From Micromonospora coriariae (lineage in GTDB: Bacteria > Actinomycetota > Actinomycetes > Mycobacteriales > Micromonosporaceae): a stretch of DNA of 64,000 nt. The stretch covers positions 6,865,688-6,929,687 of the forward strand of contig NZ_LT607412.1 of NCBI RefSeq assembly GCF_900091455.1. Direction: 5' to 3'. Under the pieces are notes generated by a model. It made no database searches. It saw only the letters and a program-made list of their open reading frames with translations, and was not told the DNA's origin. Position numbers and translations under genes: made by a program. Position 1 is the stretch's first letter. Each line of letters opens with the position of its first letter. Of the stretch, positions 39,246-48,510 are shown one piece after another.

Positions 39246-39779
39246 TCAGGGCCGGTGGATGTAGGGGCGGCCACCGCGTGATCGGAGCCGCGCTGTGAGC
39301 TGCGGCCGGGGTGCTCCGTCAGGGAGGACGCGTTCGTAGCAGACCGAGTTGTCGGAGCCCACATACGCGCCGAACAGAGGGATCTCGCGGTAGCCCTCGC
39401 GCTCATAGAAGCGCATCGCGTCCGGCTGGGCCGGGCCGGTCTCCAGCCGGATGGTCGTCCAACCGCGCTCCTGTGCGGCCTCCTCCAGCCCTCGGAGCAA
39501 GTCGGTCGCCACCCCCGAGCCGCGGCTCTTCGGTACCACGTACATCCGCTTCACCTCGACGGTGACCGGGTCGAGGCGGCGCAGCGCGGCGCAGCCGAGC
39601 GGTTGGCCGGTGGCTTCCTCGACCGCGACCAGGAACAGGTCGATGTTCTCGGCCGTCGGCGGCGTGCCGGGCTCATGGTCGTCGGTACCGTATCGGAGGT
39701 CGAGCTCGGCTTTCTGCGCCACACGTAACGCCTCGCCCACCGGGTCGGTCCACGGCCGCTGCGTGATGATCCAGGTCAT
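39246..39779 (-). CDS. GNAT-family N-acetyltransferase
   Basis: 177 residues from the ATG at 39779. The GNAT core includes VKRMYVVPKSRGSGVATDLLRGLE (acetyl-CoA binding RGxGxA-type loop) and RLETGPAQPDAMRFYEREGY (C-terminal motif). The substrate is unknown. It is divergent from a TetR regulator, with tandem palindromes between, so the TetR protein probably represses it. Confidence 0.88.
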   Translation of the reverse strand: MTWIITQRPWTDPVGEALRVAQKAELDLRYGTDDHEPGTPPTAENIDLFLVAVEEATGQPLGCAALRRLDPVTVEVKRMYVVPKSRGSGVATDLLRGLEEAAQERGWTTIRLETGPAQPDAMRFYEREGYREIPLFGAYVGSDNSVCYERVLPDGAPRPQLTARLRSRGGRPYIHRP

Positions 39780-39799
39780 GCCGCTCCTCACCAATACTC

Positions 39800-39830
39800 C
39801 GTAACAAGCGTTACGGTAACATTCGTTACG
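39800..39830. promoter_or_regulatory. Tandem TetR operators
   Basis: Two palindromes lie side by side: CGTAACAAGCGTTACG (39800-39815) and GTAACATTCGTTAC (39816-39829). They share the arms GTAAC/GTTAC with a 4-base centre. Placed between the divergent GNAT and TetR genes, they are probably bound by the TetR protein. Confidence 0.7.
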
Positions 39831-39841
39831 ACCATGAAGAG

Positions 39842-40459
39842 GTGAGAGTCGTGACACTGCCTGCAGACCGAACGGCCCAGGGCGAGGCGCTGTCGCGCGC
39901 GGTCTGGGACGTGCTCGCGCAGCAGGGCCTGGAAAAGCTGACAGTGCGCGCGGTCGCCGCGGCGGCCGGCTGCACGACGGGTCTGGTTATGCACCGCTTC
40001 CCGAACCGTCGAGCGCTGCTGCTGCACGCCCGGCAACTGCTGCACGACACCACCCGGCAGCGGGTTGACGCACTCGAGGCCGCGGCCACCTCGCCGCGGG
40101 CAGCGCTGCACGCGGTCCTCCGCCAGGGCATGGCGACCGATCCGGAGACGACCAACTGGAGCATCGTCTGGTTGGGCTTCCTGGCTGCGGCGGTGGCGGA
40201 CGCCGAATTAATCGGCATGCACCGCCGCAACAACCGAGCCTGGCGGCAACGGGTCGAGCGGCTGGTCGCCGCGGCCGCCCCGGACTGGCCGGTCGACCAG
40301 GTCGGCGCGATCGCCCTGGGGCTGATCGCAATGACCGAGGGGGTCGCGGCTCTCGCCGCCGCGGATCCCGCTGCCTACCCGGCGGATCAGCAGGAACGCA
40401 TGCTCGACGCCGCCCTGGTGGCCTACGGCCTCGGCTGCCAAGGTAGCCGCCCTTCGTGA
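39842..40459 (+). CDS. TetR-family transcriptional regulator
   Basis: 205 residues from a GTG at 39842; a GTG at 39851 is an alternative. The helix-turn-helix is in LEKLTVRAVAAAAGCTTGLVMHRFPNRRALL. The ligand domain resembles the BetI/TetR_C_6 type. Tandem operators sit 12-42 bases upstream. It probably represses itself and the divergent acetyltransferase. Confidence 0.88.
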   Translation: MRVVTLPADRTAQGEALSRAVWDVLAQQGLEKLTVRAVAAAAGCTTGLVMHRFPNRRALLLHARQLLHDTTRQRVDALEAAATSPRAALHAVLRQGMATDPETTNWSIVWLGFLAAAVADAELIGMHRRNNRAWRQRVERLVAAAAPDWPVDQVGAIALGLIAMTEGVAALAAADPAAYPADQQERMLDAALVAYGLGCQGSRPS

Positions 40460-40581
40460 TCAGAGCTGAAGTTCGAGGTTGAGGCGACCTGTGTTGTGGC
40501 ATCGTCGGGCTCGGGCTTGATGCCGGCGTCGCCACTGTGACCATCGCAGACGATGGGCGAGTTGGGTGATCGGGCGGATGA

Positions 40582-40911
40582 TGGGCGAATGGTTACCTGC
40601 CCTCGTCCGGGATCGACGGCGTCTTCGGCGACCAGACCGATGCCGCGACGAAGAACTTCCAGCGCGACAAGAGCCTCGCCGCGGACGGCTCCGCCGGCCG
40701 GAACAGCTGGACGAAGGCTGGCGACAAGCTTGTGCAGCAGGACAACCAGAACGGGTGGCTGTATGCGGTGTATCGCGGGGCAAGGGGTTCGAGGAGCCCG
40801 TACAGCTCGCACGAATTCGTGTTGCAGCGTTCGCCCGACGGGAACTACAGGTTCTACCCGCCCCAGGGCGGCGGCCCTTACTGGGCCGCCTACAACTCCC
40901 GCACCTGCTGA
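40582..40911 (+). pseudogene. Fragment with a peptidoglycan-binding domain
   Basis: The frame ending TGA at 40909-40911 encodes NGYLPSSGIDGVFGDQT, then DAATKNFQRDKSLAADG, a clear PG_binding_1 repeat. Further on is an aromatic-rich tail (DGNYRFYPPQGGG, YWAAYNSRTC). In-frame stops at 40567 and 40579 lie directly upstream and there is no start codon, so the N-terminus and export signal are lost. Decayed remnant of a secreted wall-binding protein. Confidence 0.6.
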
Positions 40912-41068
40912 CCTCGTTTAGCCACGGCAATCCGGACGTCGCCAGGCCCGCCGGCCCGGCGACGTCGGTCGCCGAGGTCCATCGACAGGTTCCGGGCCTG
41001 CTGGGTGACCCACTCCCCTGTCGGATGCGTGGTGCAACTGGCCGCGAAAGAACGTTGAGGTTCGCGTA

Positions 41069-41101
41069 CTTGCGGCCCGCCCCATTGGGGCGGGCCGCAA
41101 G
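41069..41101. terminator. Terminator of the S8 peptidase gene
   Basis: Perfect 15-base stem (41069-41083 and 41087-41101) with a 3-base loop, just downstream of the minus-strand peptidase stop at 41111-41113. Confidence 0.75.
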
Positions 41102-41110
41102 GGGTAAGGG

Positions 41111-44100
41111 TTAGTGAAGACCGAGGGCGCGAAGGATTGTTTGGGTGACGGAGTTACCGGCGGAATCGGTGCCGGTTACCCGGAGGGAGGCGAAGTGCGC
41201 CTTTTTCGGTGCGTCCAGGCGGTAGGCGCCTCGGTGGTCCTCGCGGAGGCGTTTCCAGGTGGCGCCGTCGTCGTAGGAGACCTCGACGGCGGGCGAGCGA
41301 GGGGTGCCGCCGCCGGCGACCGTTACCTCGGTCAGGCCGACTGAGACAGGGGCGCGTTGTTCGATGGTGACGCCGATCGTCGAGTCACGGCGCACGGATC
41401 CCGAGGCGTCCGGGTCAACGGCGTAGCGGATCTGCAGTAGCGGCAGCAGGTCCCGTTGGCCGGGCACCTTCGGGGCGGCGGACGTGAACGTCCATGCTGT
41501 CGTGGTCGAGGACGAGTAGGGGCTGACGGACGCGTCGCGCTGGTTCGCGACGACCAGGCGGTACTGCCGCGGCTCGGCGGTGGGGGCCGTCGGGTACATG
41601 ATGAGCCCGTTGCTGGACGTGCCCAGCTGGGTGTCGCCCTGGTAGAGGGTCACGGTCTGACTTGCGTGCTGACGGTCCGAGATCGCGCCGGTGTGGTCGG
41701 CGTTGCCGTACCCCGGCACGTCGATCCGCATCTCGTTTTCCGTACGCGCCGGGCCGAGGTAGTTGTTGTTGAGGTAGGGCCGCTGGATGGGCGTGAACCA
41801 CTTGTCGTCCGACACGGTGCCGGCCTTGTACGTCCGGCGGACGCCCCACTGGCCCAGGAGGCCGTCGTAGACCTCGTGGCCCCACCGGTTCGCACCGTCG
41901 GTGCTGACCCAGTCCGTGCGGCGGCCGTTGGCGGCCATGGCGACGTAGTTCCCGATACCCCATTCCGAGTACGCCGGGAAGTCGTACCGCCACTCCTCGC
42001 CCGCACCAGCGGGGACGGCGCCGGCGAACGTCTGGTCGATGCGCGCGAGGTTCTTGTTCGAAGCGCGGACGACCATGCTCTTGGGCAACTCGTTGTCCCA
42101 GGTGTGCATGAGGTCGTAGACGTAGGCCGGCGCTGGGTGCGACTCCGTGCGCAGCGCGTTGCGCTGCCGGGCCTGGGCGATCAGCTTCTCGCCCTCGTCG
42201 GAGCTGAGGAGCCCGACATCGACGGGGCTCGGCTGCCCGGAGTCCGTCCCGAAGTAGAGGCTCTGGCGTCCGGGCCGGTCGTTGGCCACCAGCAGCAGCT
42301 TGGCGCCCGCGTCAGCCGCCGCCTTGGCGAGCGCGGACGGGGTCGCCGACGCGGACCGCCGGATGACCACCGCCTTGCCCTTCGCGCCAAGGCCGGCGTA
42401 GTCCGAGGGCGCCCCGGCACCCGCGAAGACCAACGGCAGGGTCCGGGTTCCGTCGGGCAGTGCGGTGACGCCCCGCTGCCGGAGGACGTCGGTGTAGTCG
42501 GTCCCCCGGGCGGACACCGTCAGCGCCGGTTGTTCCTTGCGCCAGCGCGCACCGACGATGAAGTCGCCGTGCGTCACCTTGCCTTGCGGCTGGATCCACA
42601 GGCTGTCGACGCTTTCGTTCGCGAGAACGAAGTCGTGCCAGCGGCCGTCCTCGTGGAGCATCCGCGAGTACTCGAGCCGCAGGTAGGTGGGGACGCCGGG
42701 CTGGGGGGTGGTCTCGTCGACCAGCCGGACGCGGCCGGCGTCCAGCGTGATCGTGCGGTCCCGGGTTAGCGTGAAGTCGGGATCGCCGAGCAGCGCCAGT
42801 CCCTGTGAGTTCGGGCCGTGGACCCCGGACACGGCCAGGTAGCCGAGCGCCGAGTACTGGTCCTCCGGTGCGTAGAAGCTCGCCGTGCCGTCGACCGGCA
42901 CCGGTATCGGGTTTGGATCGCCCGCCCGGAGCACGATGACGAACGCCGACGCGGGTTTGCCCGCGGCGTCCTTGACGTTGATGGTCAGCAGGTGCGCCGG
43001 CGAGCCGACCGAGACCGCGGTGTGCGCGGCGAGCGCGCCGTTCGGTTCGGTGGCCAGGATCTGGGCGCTGAAGCCGTTGGACCCGCCGGGCGCGGCCGAC
43101 GGATCGATGGTCACGGTGACCGTAACGGTGCCGTGGGCGGGCACGGTGACCCGGTCGTCCGAGAGCCGGAACATTCCCTCGGGTACGCCGGAGGCCGCGA
43201 CCGACAGTGCGAGCGTCGTCGGCGTGCCACCGAGGTTGGTGTAGGTCACCGGGCGGCGGACCGGGCCGGCTTCGTTCTGCCCGGCGGAGGCGGTGGCCGA
43301 TGCGAAGATCCCGGCACGGGCGGCGGTTGCCACGTCCACGCGGCCGCTGCCGGCCTGGAACGCGGTGTAGTCGGGAGTCTGCTTGGCGGTGCTGGTCAGC
43401 AGGTCCTTCAGTTGGGCGCCGGTGAGTTCGGGGTGCTTTGCGGCGAGCAGCGCGGCAGCGCCGACCACGTGCGGCGTGGCCATCGACGTGCCGCTCATCG
43501 TTTGGTAATAGCCCTCCCCTTCGGCGGTGTACTGCGATCGTGCGGCCAGGATGCCGACGCCGGGGGCGGTGATCTCCGGCTTGAGCGCGCCGTCGCCGAC
43601 CCGGGGACCCTGGCTCGAGAAATCGGCGAGGTGGTCACCGCTGTCCACGGCGCCCACGGTGAGGGCGGCGTCGGCTGCCCCTGGCGAGCTGACCGTACCG
43701 GGGCCGGAGGTGTTGCCCGCCGCGATCACGAACAGCGCGCCGGTCTGCGCGCTGAGCCGGTTCACGGCCTGCGACAACGGATCCGTACCGTCGGAAGGCT
43801 CCTGCGTACCCAGGCTCATGTTGATGATCTTGGCGTGCTGCTCGACCGCCGCCCACTCCATGCCGGCGAGGACCTGGGAGTCGCTGCCGGAGCCGGAGTT
43901 CGCCAGCACCTTTCCGATGTGCAGGCGAGCGCCGGGGGCGACACCCTTTTCGGCGCCGCCGGATGCGAGGCCCGTGCCGGCGATGGTGGAAGCGACGTGG
44001 GTGCCATGGCCGAGCACGTCACGGGTGTCCTCGCCGGCGATGAAGCTGCGGGTCTCGACGATGCGTCCCGCCAGATCGGGGTGGCCTTCGTCAACACCCG

Positions 44101-44827
44101 TGTCGAGGACCGCGACGTCGACGCCCTGCCCGGTGTCGCCGCCGGCCCAGACCTCCGGCGTGCCGATCTGCGCGACCGATTCGGACAGGTCCGCGTGCAC
44201 CTTGCCGTCGAGCCAGATCTGCTTGATGCCGTTCGCGAAAGCCGGGGTCGCCTCACCCGCCGCGAAGGACGACGGCGTGCCCGCCGTCACCGCAGCCCAG
44301 AAATCGCGCGCCTGCACGCGGTTCTCGGTGATGGCGGCACCGTCGACGCTCGTGAGTGGACGGACCAGCGCCGATCCCCGGGGCGCGGCGTTCGCGCGGA
44401 ACCCCGCCGGCTGGGTGGCGTAGGAGACGATCAGGGGCAGGTCGGCGCGGTGAGCGTCGTCGTAGCCGTCGGCGATCAGGTCCGTGACGTTGAAGAGCCG
44501 CCGGTCGAGCACGCCTTTGCCGAGGTAGGTGAGCGCCGAGGACGGAAAGACGTACACGTCTCCCGCCGACTCCAAGATCCTCGCGTCGGCGGGTCCGCCG
44601 TCCGGTCCGTTGACCGAGATCGTCCCTCCGCTGTCACCGGCGTCACCGGTCGCGTTCACCGTGACGACATCACCGGTGATCAGGGTGACAGTGTGGGTCT
44701 GCGGGGCGGTGCGCCCCGAAGATTTGCCGGGAGCGGCCGACGCTGAACCGGCGACCACGATCGAGCTGAGCGACAACGCGAGGCATGCGGCCGCCGCGAT
44801 GGCCCGACGCGTGCGTGATGTTCTCAA
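41111..44827 (-). CDS. Large secreted S8 subtilisin-like peptidase
   Basis: 1238 residues. Sec signal peptide (about 1-32). The propeptide region is followed by the catalytic domain with Asp242 (VLDTGVD), His274 (GHGTH), the oxyanion Asn372 (AAGN) and Ser448 (GTSMATP). Beyond it come beta-rich domains, a PA-like stretch (GKAVVIRRSASATPSALAKAAADAGAKL is its core) and a C-terminal Ig-like region. It should be an exported protease acting on extracellular or wall proteins. Divergent from a TrmB/LuxR-type regulator, with a perfect palindrome between, and ended by a strong hairpin. Confidence 0.9.
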   Translation of the reverse strand: MRTSRTRRAIAAAACLALSLSSIVVAGSASAAPGKSSGRTAPQTHTVTLITGDVVTVNATGDAGDSGGTISVNGPDGGPADARILESAGDVYVFPSSALTYLGKGVLDRRLFNVTDLIADGYDDAHRADLPLIVSYATQPAGFRANAAPRGSALVRPLTSVDGAAITENRVQARDFWAAVTAGTPSSFAAGEATPAFANGIKQIWLDGKVHADLSESVAQIGTPEVWAGGDTGQGVDVAVLDTGVDEGHPDLAGRIVETRSFIAGEDTRDVLGHGTHVASTIAGTGLASGGAEKGVAPGARLHIGKVLANSGSGSDSQVLAGMEWAAVEQHAKIINMSLGTQEPSDGTDPLSQAVNRLSAQTGALFVIAAGNTSGPGTVSSPGAADAALTVGAVDSGDHLADFSSQGPRVGDGALKPEITAPGVGILAARSQYTAEGEGYYQTMSGTSMATPHVVGAAALLAAKHPELTGAQLKDLLTSTAKQTPDYTAFQAGSGRVDVATAARAGIFASATASAGQNEAGPVRRPVTYTNLGGTPTTLALSVAASGVPEGMFRLSDDRVTVPAHGTVTVTVTIDPSAAPGGSNGFSAQILATEPNGALAAHTAVSVGSPAHLLTINVKDAAGKPASAFVIVLRAGDPNPIPVPVDGTASFYAPEDQYSALGYLAVSGVHGPNSQGLALLGDPDFTLTRDRTITLDAGRVRLVDETTPQPGVPTYLRLEYSRMLHEDGRWHDFVLANESVDSLWIQPQGKVTHGDFIVGARWRKEQPALTVSARGTDYTDVLRQRGVTALPDGTRTLPLVFAGAGAPSDYAGLGAKGKAVVIRRSASATPSALAKAAADAGAKLLLVANDRPGRQSLYFGTDSGQPSPVDVGLLSSDEGEKLIAQARQRNALRTESHPAPAYVYDLMHTWDNELPKSMVVRASNKNLARIDQTFAGAVPAGAGEEWRYDFPAYSEWGIGNYVAMAANGRRTDWVSTDGANRWGHEVYDGLLGQWGVRRTYKAGTVSDDKWFTPIQRPYLNNNYLGPARTENEMRIDVPGYGNADHTGAISDRQHASQTVTLYQGDTQLGTSSNGLIMYPTAPTAEPRQYRLVVANQRDASVSPYSSSTTTAWTFTSAAPKVPGQRDLLPLLQIRYAVDPDASGSVRRDSTIGVTIEQRAPVSVGLTEVTVAGGGTPRSPAVEVSYDDGATWKRLREDHRGAYRLDAPKKAHFASLRVTGTDSAGNSVTQTILRALGLH

Positions 44828-44929
44828 CGATGGGGTTCCTTCCTGCGCGGGCGCAGCTCAACGGGCGCCACTGAGGCCGAACGGTGCCAGCCGTCGATCA
44901 AGGCCGCAACAGCCCCTCGTGGCTGCTTA

Positions 44930-44943
44930 CTGCCAGCTGGCAG
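44930..44943. promoter_or_regulatory. Perfect 14-base palindrome, candidate regulator site
   Basis: CTGCCAGCTGGCAG lies ten bases before the regulator start and about 100 bases before the divergent peptidase start. It could be bound by the regulator itself. Confidence 0.5.
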
Positions 44944-44953
44944 AATCTCGACA

Positions 44954-45949
44954 ATGAAGCTCGCAGTCCTGGGGTTGTCCGCAGACGAGGAGCGGGTCTA
45001 CGAAGCGCTGGTCGCCCTGCCCGGGTCGACGGTCGTCGCGCTCGCCGACCACTTGTCGACCCCGGCGGGCCCGTTGCAGCGGACCCTTGCCGCCCTCAAC
45101 GCGAAGCACCTGGTGGCCGGTAGTGGGAACCCGGCGCGGTACCTGGCCGCTCCCCCTGACATCGCGATCAACCAGCTCGTGCAGCTGCGGGAGCGCGAAC
45201 TGAGCGCGGCGCGCGCGAAGGTGCACTCGCTCTCGGAGATTCACCGCAGCGCACACCGGACGAGCCCCGAACTCGTGATCGAGCAGCTGACCGACCGGGA
45301 AACGATCGCCGCAGCCGTCGCCCACCTGGAATCCGAGGCGCACCAGCAGGTCCGGGTGTTCGACACGCCGCCCTACTACGAGGTGCCCGGGGGCGCAGGC
45401 GCCGCCAGGAACACCCAGGCGCAGATCGCCCGCCACCAGAACGACGGCGTGGCGCACCGCGTGATCTACAGCCTGGACGCGGTGACCTGGCCCCAGAAGC
45501 TGGAAACGGACATCCTGCCCGCCGTACGCGGCGGCGAAGAAGCCCGGACCCGGCGGACCCTGCCCATCAAGCTGATCATCCGCGACGACCAGGACGCCCT
45601 CATCCCGTTCGACCTCAGCCGGAGCGGCCTGCAGGTCGCCTACCTCGTCCGGCGCTCCCCGCTGCTCACCGCCCTCGAAGCTCTGTTCGAGGGCGAATGG
45701 GCCCAGGCTGCCCCGCTCGATGCGTCCGCGGTGACGCCTAGTGCTTTTGGTGGCCTCACTCGGCCGGACGAGGAAACCCGGTCACTGCTCACGATGATGA
45801 TGGCGGGGTTGACCGACACGGCGATCGCGCGCGTGAACGGCTGGAGCACCCGAACGACGTACCGCCGGCTCCAGCGCGTGATGACCGAGCTCGGAGCGTC
45901 GAGCCGGTTCCAGGCAGGCTGCCTGGCGGAACGCCGCGGCTGGCTGTGA
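44954..45949 (+). CDS. TrmB-like / LuxR-type transcriptional regulator
   Basis: 331 residues. The N-terminus (LGLSADEERVYEALVALPGSTVVALADHL) is a TrmB-type winged helix; the C-terminus (LLTMMMAGLTDTAIARVNGWSTRTTYRRLQRVMTELGA) is a LuxR-like helix-turn-helix. The middle looks like a phospholipase-D-like or sensor domain. Two DNA-binding ends in one chain are a known actinobacterial type. It is divergent from the secreted subtilase and probably controls it. Confidence 0.8.
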   Translation: MKLAVLGLSADEERVYEALVALPGSTVVALADHLSTPAGPLQRTLAALNAKHLVAGSGNPARYLAAPPDIAINQLVQLRERELSAARAKVHSLSEIHRSAHRTSPELVIEQLTDRETIAAAVAHLESEAHQQVRVFDTPPYYEVPGGAGAARNTQAQIARHQNDGVAHRVIYSLDAVTWPQKLETDILPAVRGGEEARTRRTLPIKLIIRDDQDALIPFDLSRSGLQVAYLVRRSPLLTALEALFEGEWAQAAPLDASAVTPSAFGGLTRPDEETRSLLTMMMAGLTDTAIARVNGWSTRTTYRRLQRVMTELGASSRFQAGCLAERRGWL

Positions 45950-46024
45950 GCGGGCGACCTGGTGCGGCGACGAGCTGGGCGCACCCGGCGAACCTCGCCC
46001 TGCTTCTCGTTCCGCTACCGCCAT

Positions 46025-46044
46025 CGACCGTTCGGCATCTTCCA
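46025..46044 (+). repeat. 20-base exact repeat, copy 2 (upstream of DNA ligase)
   Basis: Identical over 20 bases to the minus strand at 20397-20416, beside the cydA remnant. Lies about 60 bases before the ligase start. Confidence 0.5.
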
Positions 46045-46102
46045 GCGCCACCCCTGCTCGCGCCTCAACCATGAGAGAGGAGGTGAGCGGAATTCGGGTT
46101 CA

Positions 46103-47140
46103 ATGGCGTGGATCGGTCTTGCGGTGACTCCGGCCCGCCGGCGTGTCGGCGCCACCGAGGGGCTGCGTCCGCCGCTCACGCCGATGCTGGCGAAGGCCGT
46201 CGACGCTGTCCCTGAGGCATCGGATCTGGCCTACGAGCCGAAGTGGGACGGCTGGCGGGCACTGGCCTTCCGCCGGCCCGACGGCGTTTACCTGCAGTCC
46301 CGGGCCGGCCGGGACGTCACCACCTACTTCCCCGACATCACCCGAGCCGTCACCGAAGCCGTCGAGCCGGGTGCTGTCCTGGACGGTGAGCTGGTGGTGT
46401 GGGAAGGCGAGCGAACCAACTTCGCCCACCTGCAGCGACGAGTCACCGCCGGCGCGCAGCTGCCCGACATCGCCCGACGCCACCCCGCGCACTACGTGGT
46501 CTTCGACCTGCTCAGCGCCCCACCGGGCCGACCACTGCTGGACCGGCCCCTGCACGAGCGACGTGCCCTGCTCACACAGGTGCTCGCCGACGCACCCGCC
46601 CACCTCACCCTGTCCCCACAGACCACCGACCCCGACCAGGCCGCCGAATGGATGACCACCTGGACCGCCGCAGGCATCGAGGGCATCGTGATCAAACGCC
46701 TCGACGGGCGCTACGAACCGGGTCGCCGTGGCTGGCAGAAAGTCCGGGCCTACCGCACCACCGAAGCGATCATCGGCGGCGCCACCCCCAGCATCAACAA
46801 CCCTGAGACCCTCCTGCTGGGCCGCTGCGACCAGCACGGACGACTGCGCTACACCGGCCGAACCACCCCCCTGCGACCGGTACAGCGCGCCGAACTGGCC
46901 GCCCTGCTCACGCCCGTCGGCCCGGAGGGGTCACACCCGTGGCCGCAGCCTCTCCCCGCCTCGTGGACGGGGCAACTCGACCGGCCCCAACCCCTTCCGT
47001 ACAGCCCCGTGATCCCCACCATCGTCGCGGAAATCGACGTCGACACCGCCTACGAACATCACCGATGGCGACACCACGTTCGTTACCTGCGGTTACGGGC
47101 GGACATGTCAGCGTCTGAGGTGCCGTTGTTGATCGAGTGA
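46103..47140 (+). CDS. ATP-dependent DNA ligase (LigC type)
   Basis: 345 residues from the ATG at 46103. The adenylation lysine is Lys47 in EPKWDGWRA; further motifs are LDGELVVWEG, VVFDLLS, GIEGIVIKRLDGRYEPG and WQKVRAY. An OB-fold domain follows. Length and layout match the stand-alone LigC class used in repair, separate from the NAD+ ligase of replication. No Ku, polymerase or nuclease gene adjoins it. Its start lacks a close ribosome site; GAGGAGG at about 46078 is some 20 bases away. Confidence 0.85.
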   Translation: MAWIGLAVTPARRRVGATEGLRPPLTPMLAKAVDAVPEASDLAYEPKWDGWRALAFRRPDGVYLQSRAGRDVTTYFPDITRAVTEAVEPGAVLDGELVVWEGERTNFAHLQRRVTAGAQLPDIARRHPAHYVVFDLLSAPPGRPLLDRPLHERRALLTQVLADAPAHLTLSPQTTDPDQAAEWMTTWTAAGIEGIVIKRLDGRYEPGRRGWQKVRAYRTTEAIIGGATPSINNPETLLLGRCDQHGRLRYTGRTTPLRPVQRAELAALLTPVGPEGSHPWPQPLPASWTGQLDRPQPLPYSPVIPTIVAEIDVDTAYEHHRWRHHVRYLRLRADMSASEVPLLIE

Positions 47141-47141
47141 T

Positions 47142-47369
47142 CTAGAGCTGAACGTCAGGCGTTCGCTGGCCCGTGTTTCCTCGCTGCCAGTCGACCTTGC
47201 CCGGCCGCCCAAAACCTCGTGCGGGTGGCAGTGTGCTCGGGGTGCGTGGCCGCATAGAGGACGAACCGGGCTCCAGCGTGGACGTGACGTGGCCGATCTG
47301 ATCCTGCAATCTTCCGATCGCGCTGTCCACAGTTCGCGGCGGCGCAGGCTGCGCAGCTTCGTCGGTCAT
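47142..47369 (-). CDS. Possible small hypothetical protein
   Basis: 75 residues from an ATG at 47369, acidic at the start (MTDEAAQPAPPRTVDSAIG) and with one amphipathic segment (RLQDQIGHVTSTLEPG). Only a weak ribosome site is seen. It is convergent with the ligase gene. It may be non-coding. Confidence 0.25.
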   Translation of the reverse strand: MTDEAAQPAPPRTVDSAIGRLQDQIGHVTSTLEPGSSSMRPRTPSTLPPARGFGRPGKVDWQRGNTGQRTPDVQL

Positions 47370-47619
47370 GTGCCCCGTAGTGATCGACTCACCCGCCCAC
47401 GGCAGTCAACCCCCCACACACAGCGTCGAGAGAGATCCGGGCCACGATCGCCGTTATGTCAGCGAGGGGCCGCGTCACCGCCGGTACTGCGCCAATGGGG
47501 ACGGCCACAACTTCCAGCGAAAATCATCGCTAAAGAGTTGATCTAGGCGAGAAGCTGCGGCAGGCCGTGTCTACCATGACCTCACATACGGCTGGAGCTG
47601 ACCGAAGTGATCACGCGCC

Positions 47620-48510
47620 TCAGGTAAGCCCCACCTGGTGGCTCAGGATGGCGAGGAGCAGACCGGCGAGGGCTCCGATGACGAGCATCCAACGCTCGCG
47701 CCGGATGCTCTGCCGCCTCTCGGCATCAGCTCGCTCGGTGGTCTCCTGGTCTCGTTTCAAAATTACGTCGGTGCTGCTGAGCGCCGTTTCGGTCAGCCGC
47801 ACAAGACGATCCAGGGTGATTCTGAGGCCCGGGGGCACCCCTTCGGAACGCGCTGCGTCGTCGGTCTCTCGCAGGCTCTTCAGGATGCTGCCGAGTTCCG
47901 CTCGCTGGCGGTTCAGCTCCGTCGTCTCCCGGTGGAGGTGGTCCCGTTCCGACAGGTGGGGGTCGAGGTTCTCCCGCTCGACCAGGGCGTCAACGGCGGC
48001 CCGGAAGGCTCTGCGTCGCGTCGAGCGGGCCCAGAACAATACGCCGAAGGACCCCAGCCAGCCCACGCCCCACAGCAGCGTAGGCAGGTCGCCGTCTTCG
48101 ACGGGGAGATACGAATAATGGTCCGGAAGGATCGTCGTAGCCGTGCTGATCACCCAGCCGTGGAAGGCCACGGACGCGATACTGACTGGCACTGTCGCCA
48201 GCACGGCTAGGCGGATCAGCGGCCGGCCGGGTTTGCCGCCCTCCTTCCACCACCAAGGGTGGGTCGGAACGTCCCCGACGCTCAGCGCGTCATGTATCCG
48301 TACCTGCCCCAGGAGACTTCTGTCCTCACGAACCGAATGCTCCCGTCCGAGATAGGCGTAGGGCAAGGCCCAGTAAACAACCACCGCCAACACGCCGGTC
48401 ACTACCGACGCGGCACGTCCGGAGAGAGTCAGACGTGCCAGCAACAGCAGAATCAGCGAGCAGAGTTCGGCCAGGAACACCACAGCGAGAGGGTCGGTCC
48501 AGGAGTCCAT
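47620..48510 (-). CDS. Membrane protein with central coiled coil, unknown function
   Basis: 296 residues from the ATG at 48510, preceded by GGGGACGGG; in-frame ATGs at 48576 and 48588 would add a charged leader. Four hydrophobic segments in the first half, then a long charged helical region (DALVERENLDPHL to RRQSIRRERW, about 180-270) likely to be a coiled coil, and a last membrane helix at the C-terminus. No family recognised. Divergent from the ABC-2-like protein at 48849. Confidence 0.6.
   Translation of the reverse strand: MDSWTDPLAVVFLAELCSLILLLLARLTLSGRAASVVTGVLAVVVYWALPYAYLGREHSVREDRSLLGQVRIHDALSVGDVPTHPWWWKEGGKPGRPLIRLAVLATVPVSIASVAFHGWVISTATTILPDHYSYLPVEDGDLPTLLWGVGWLGSFGVLFWARSTRRRAFRAAVDALVERENLDPHLSERDHLHRETTELNRQRAELGSILKSLRETDDAARSEGVPPGLRITLDRLVRLTETALSSTDVILKRDQETTERADAERRQSIRRERWMLVIGALAGLLLAILSHQVGLT

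Noticed and set aside
41456..44746. Long plus-strand open frames opposite the S8 peptidase
   Set aside because: The minus strand carries a full subtilase with catalytic triad; the plus frames have no motifs.
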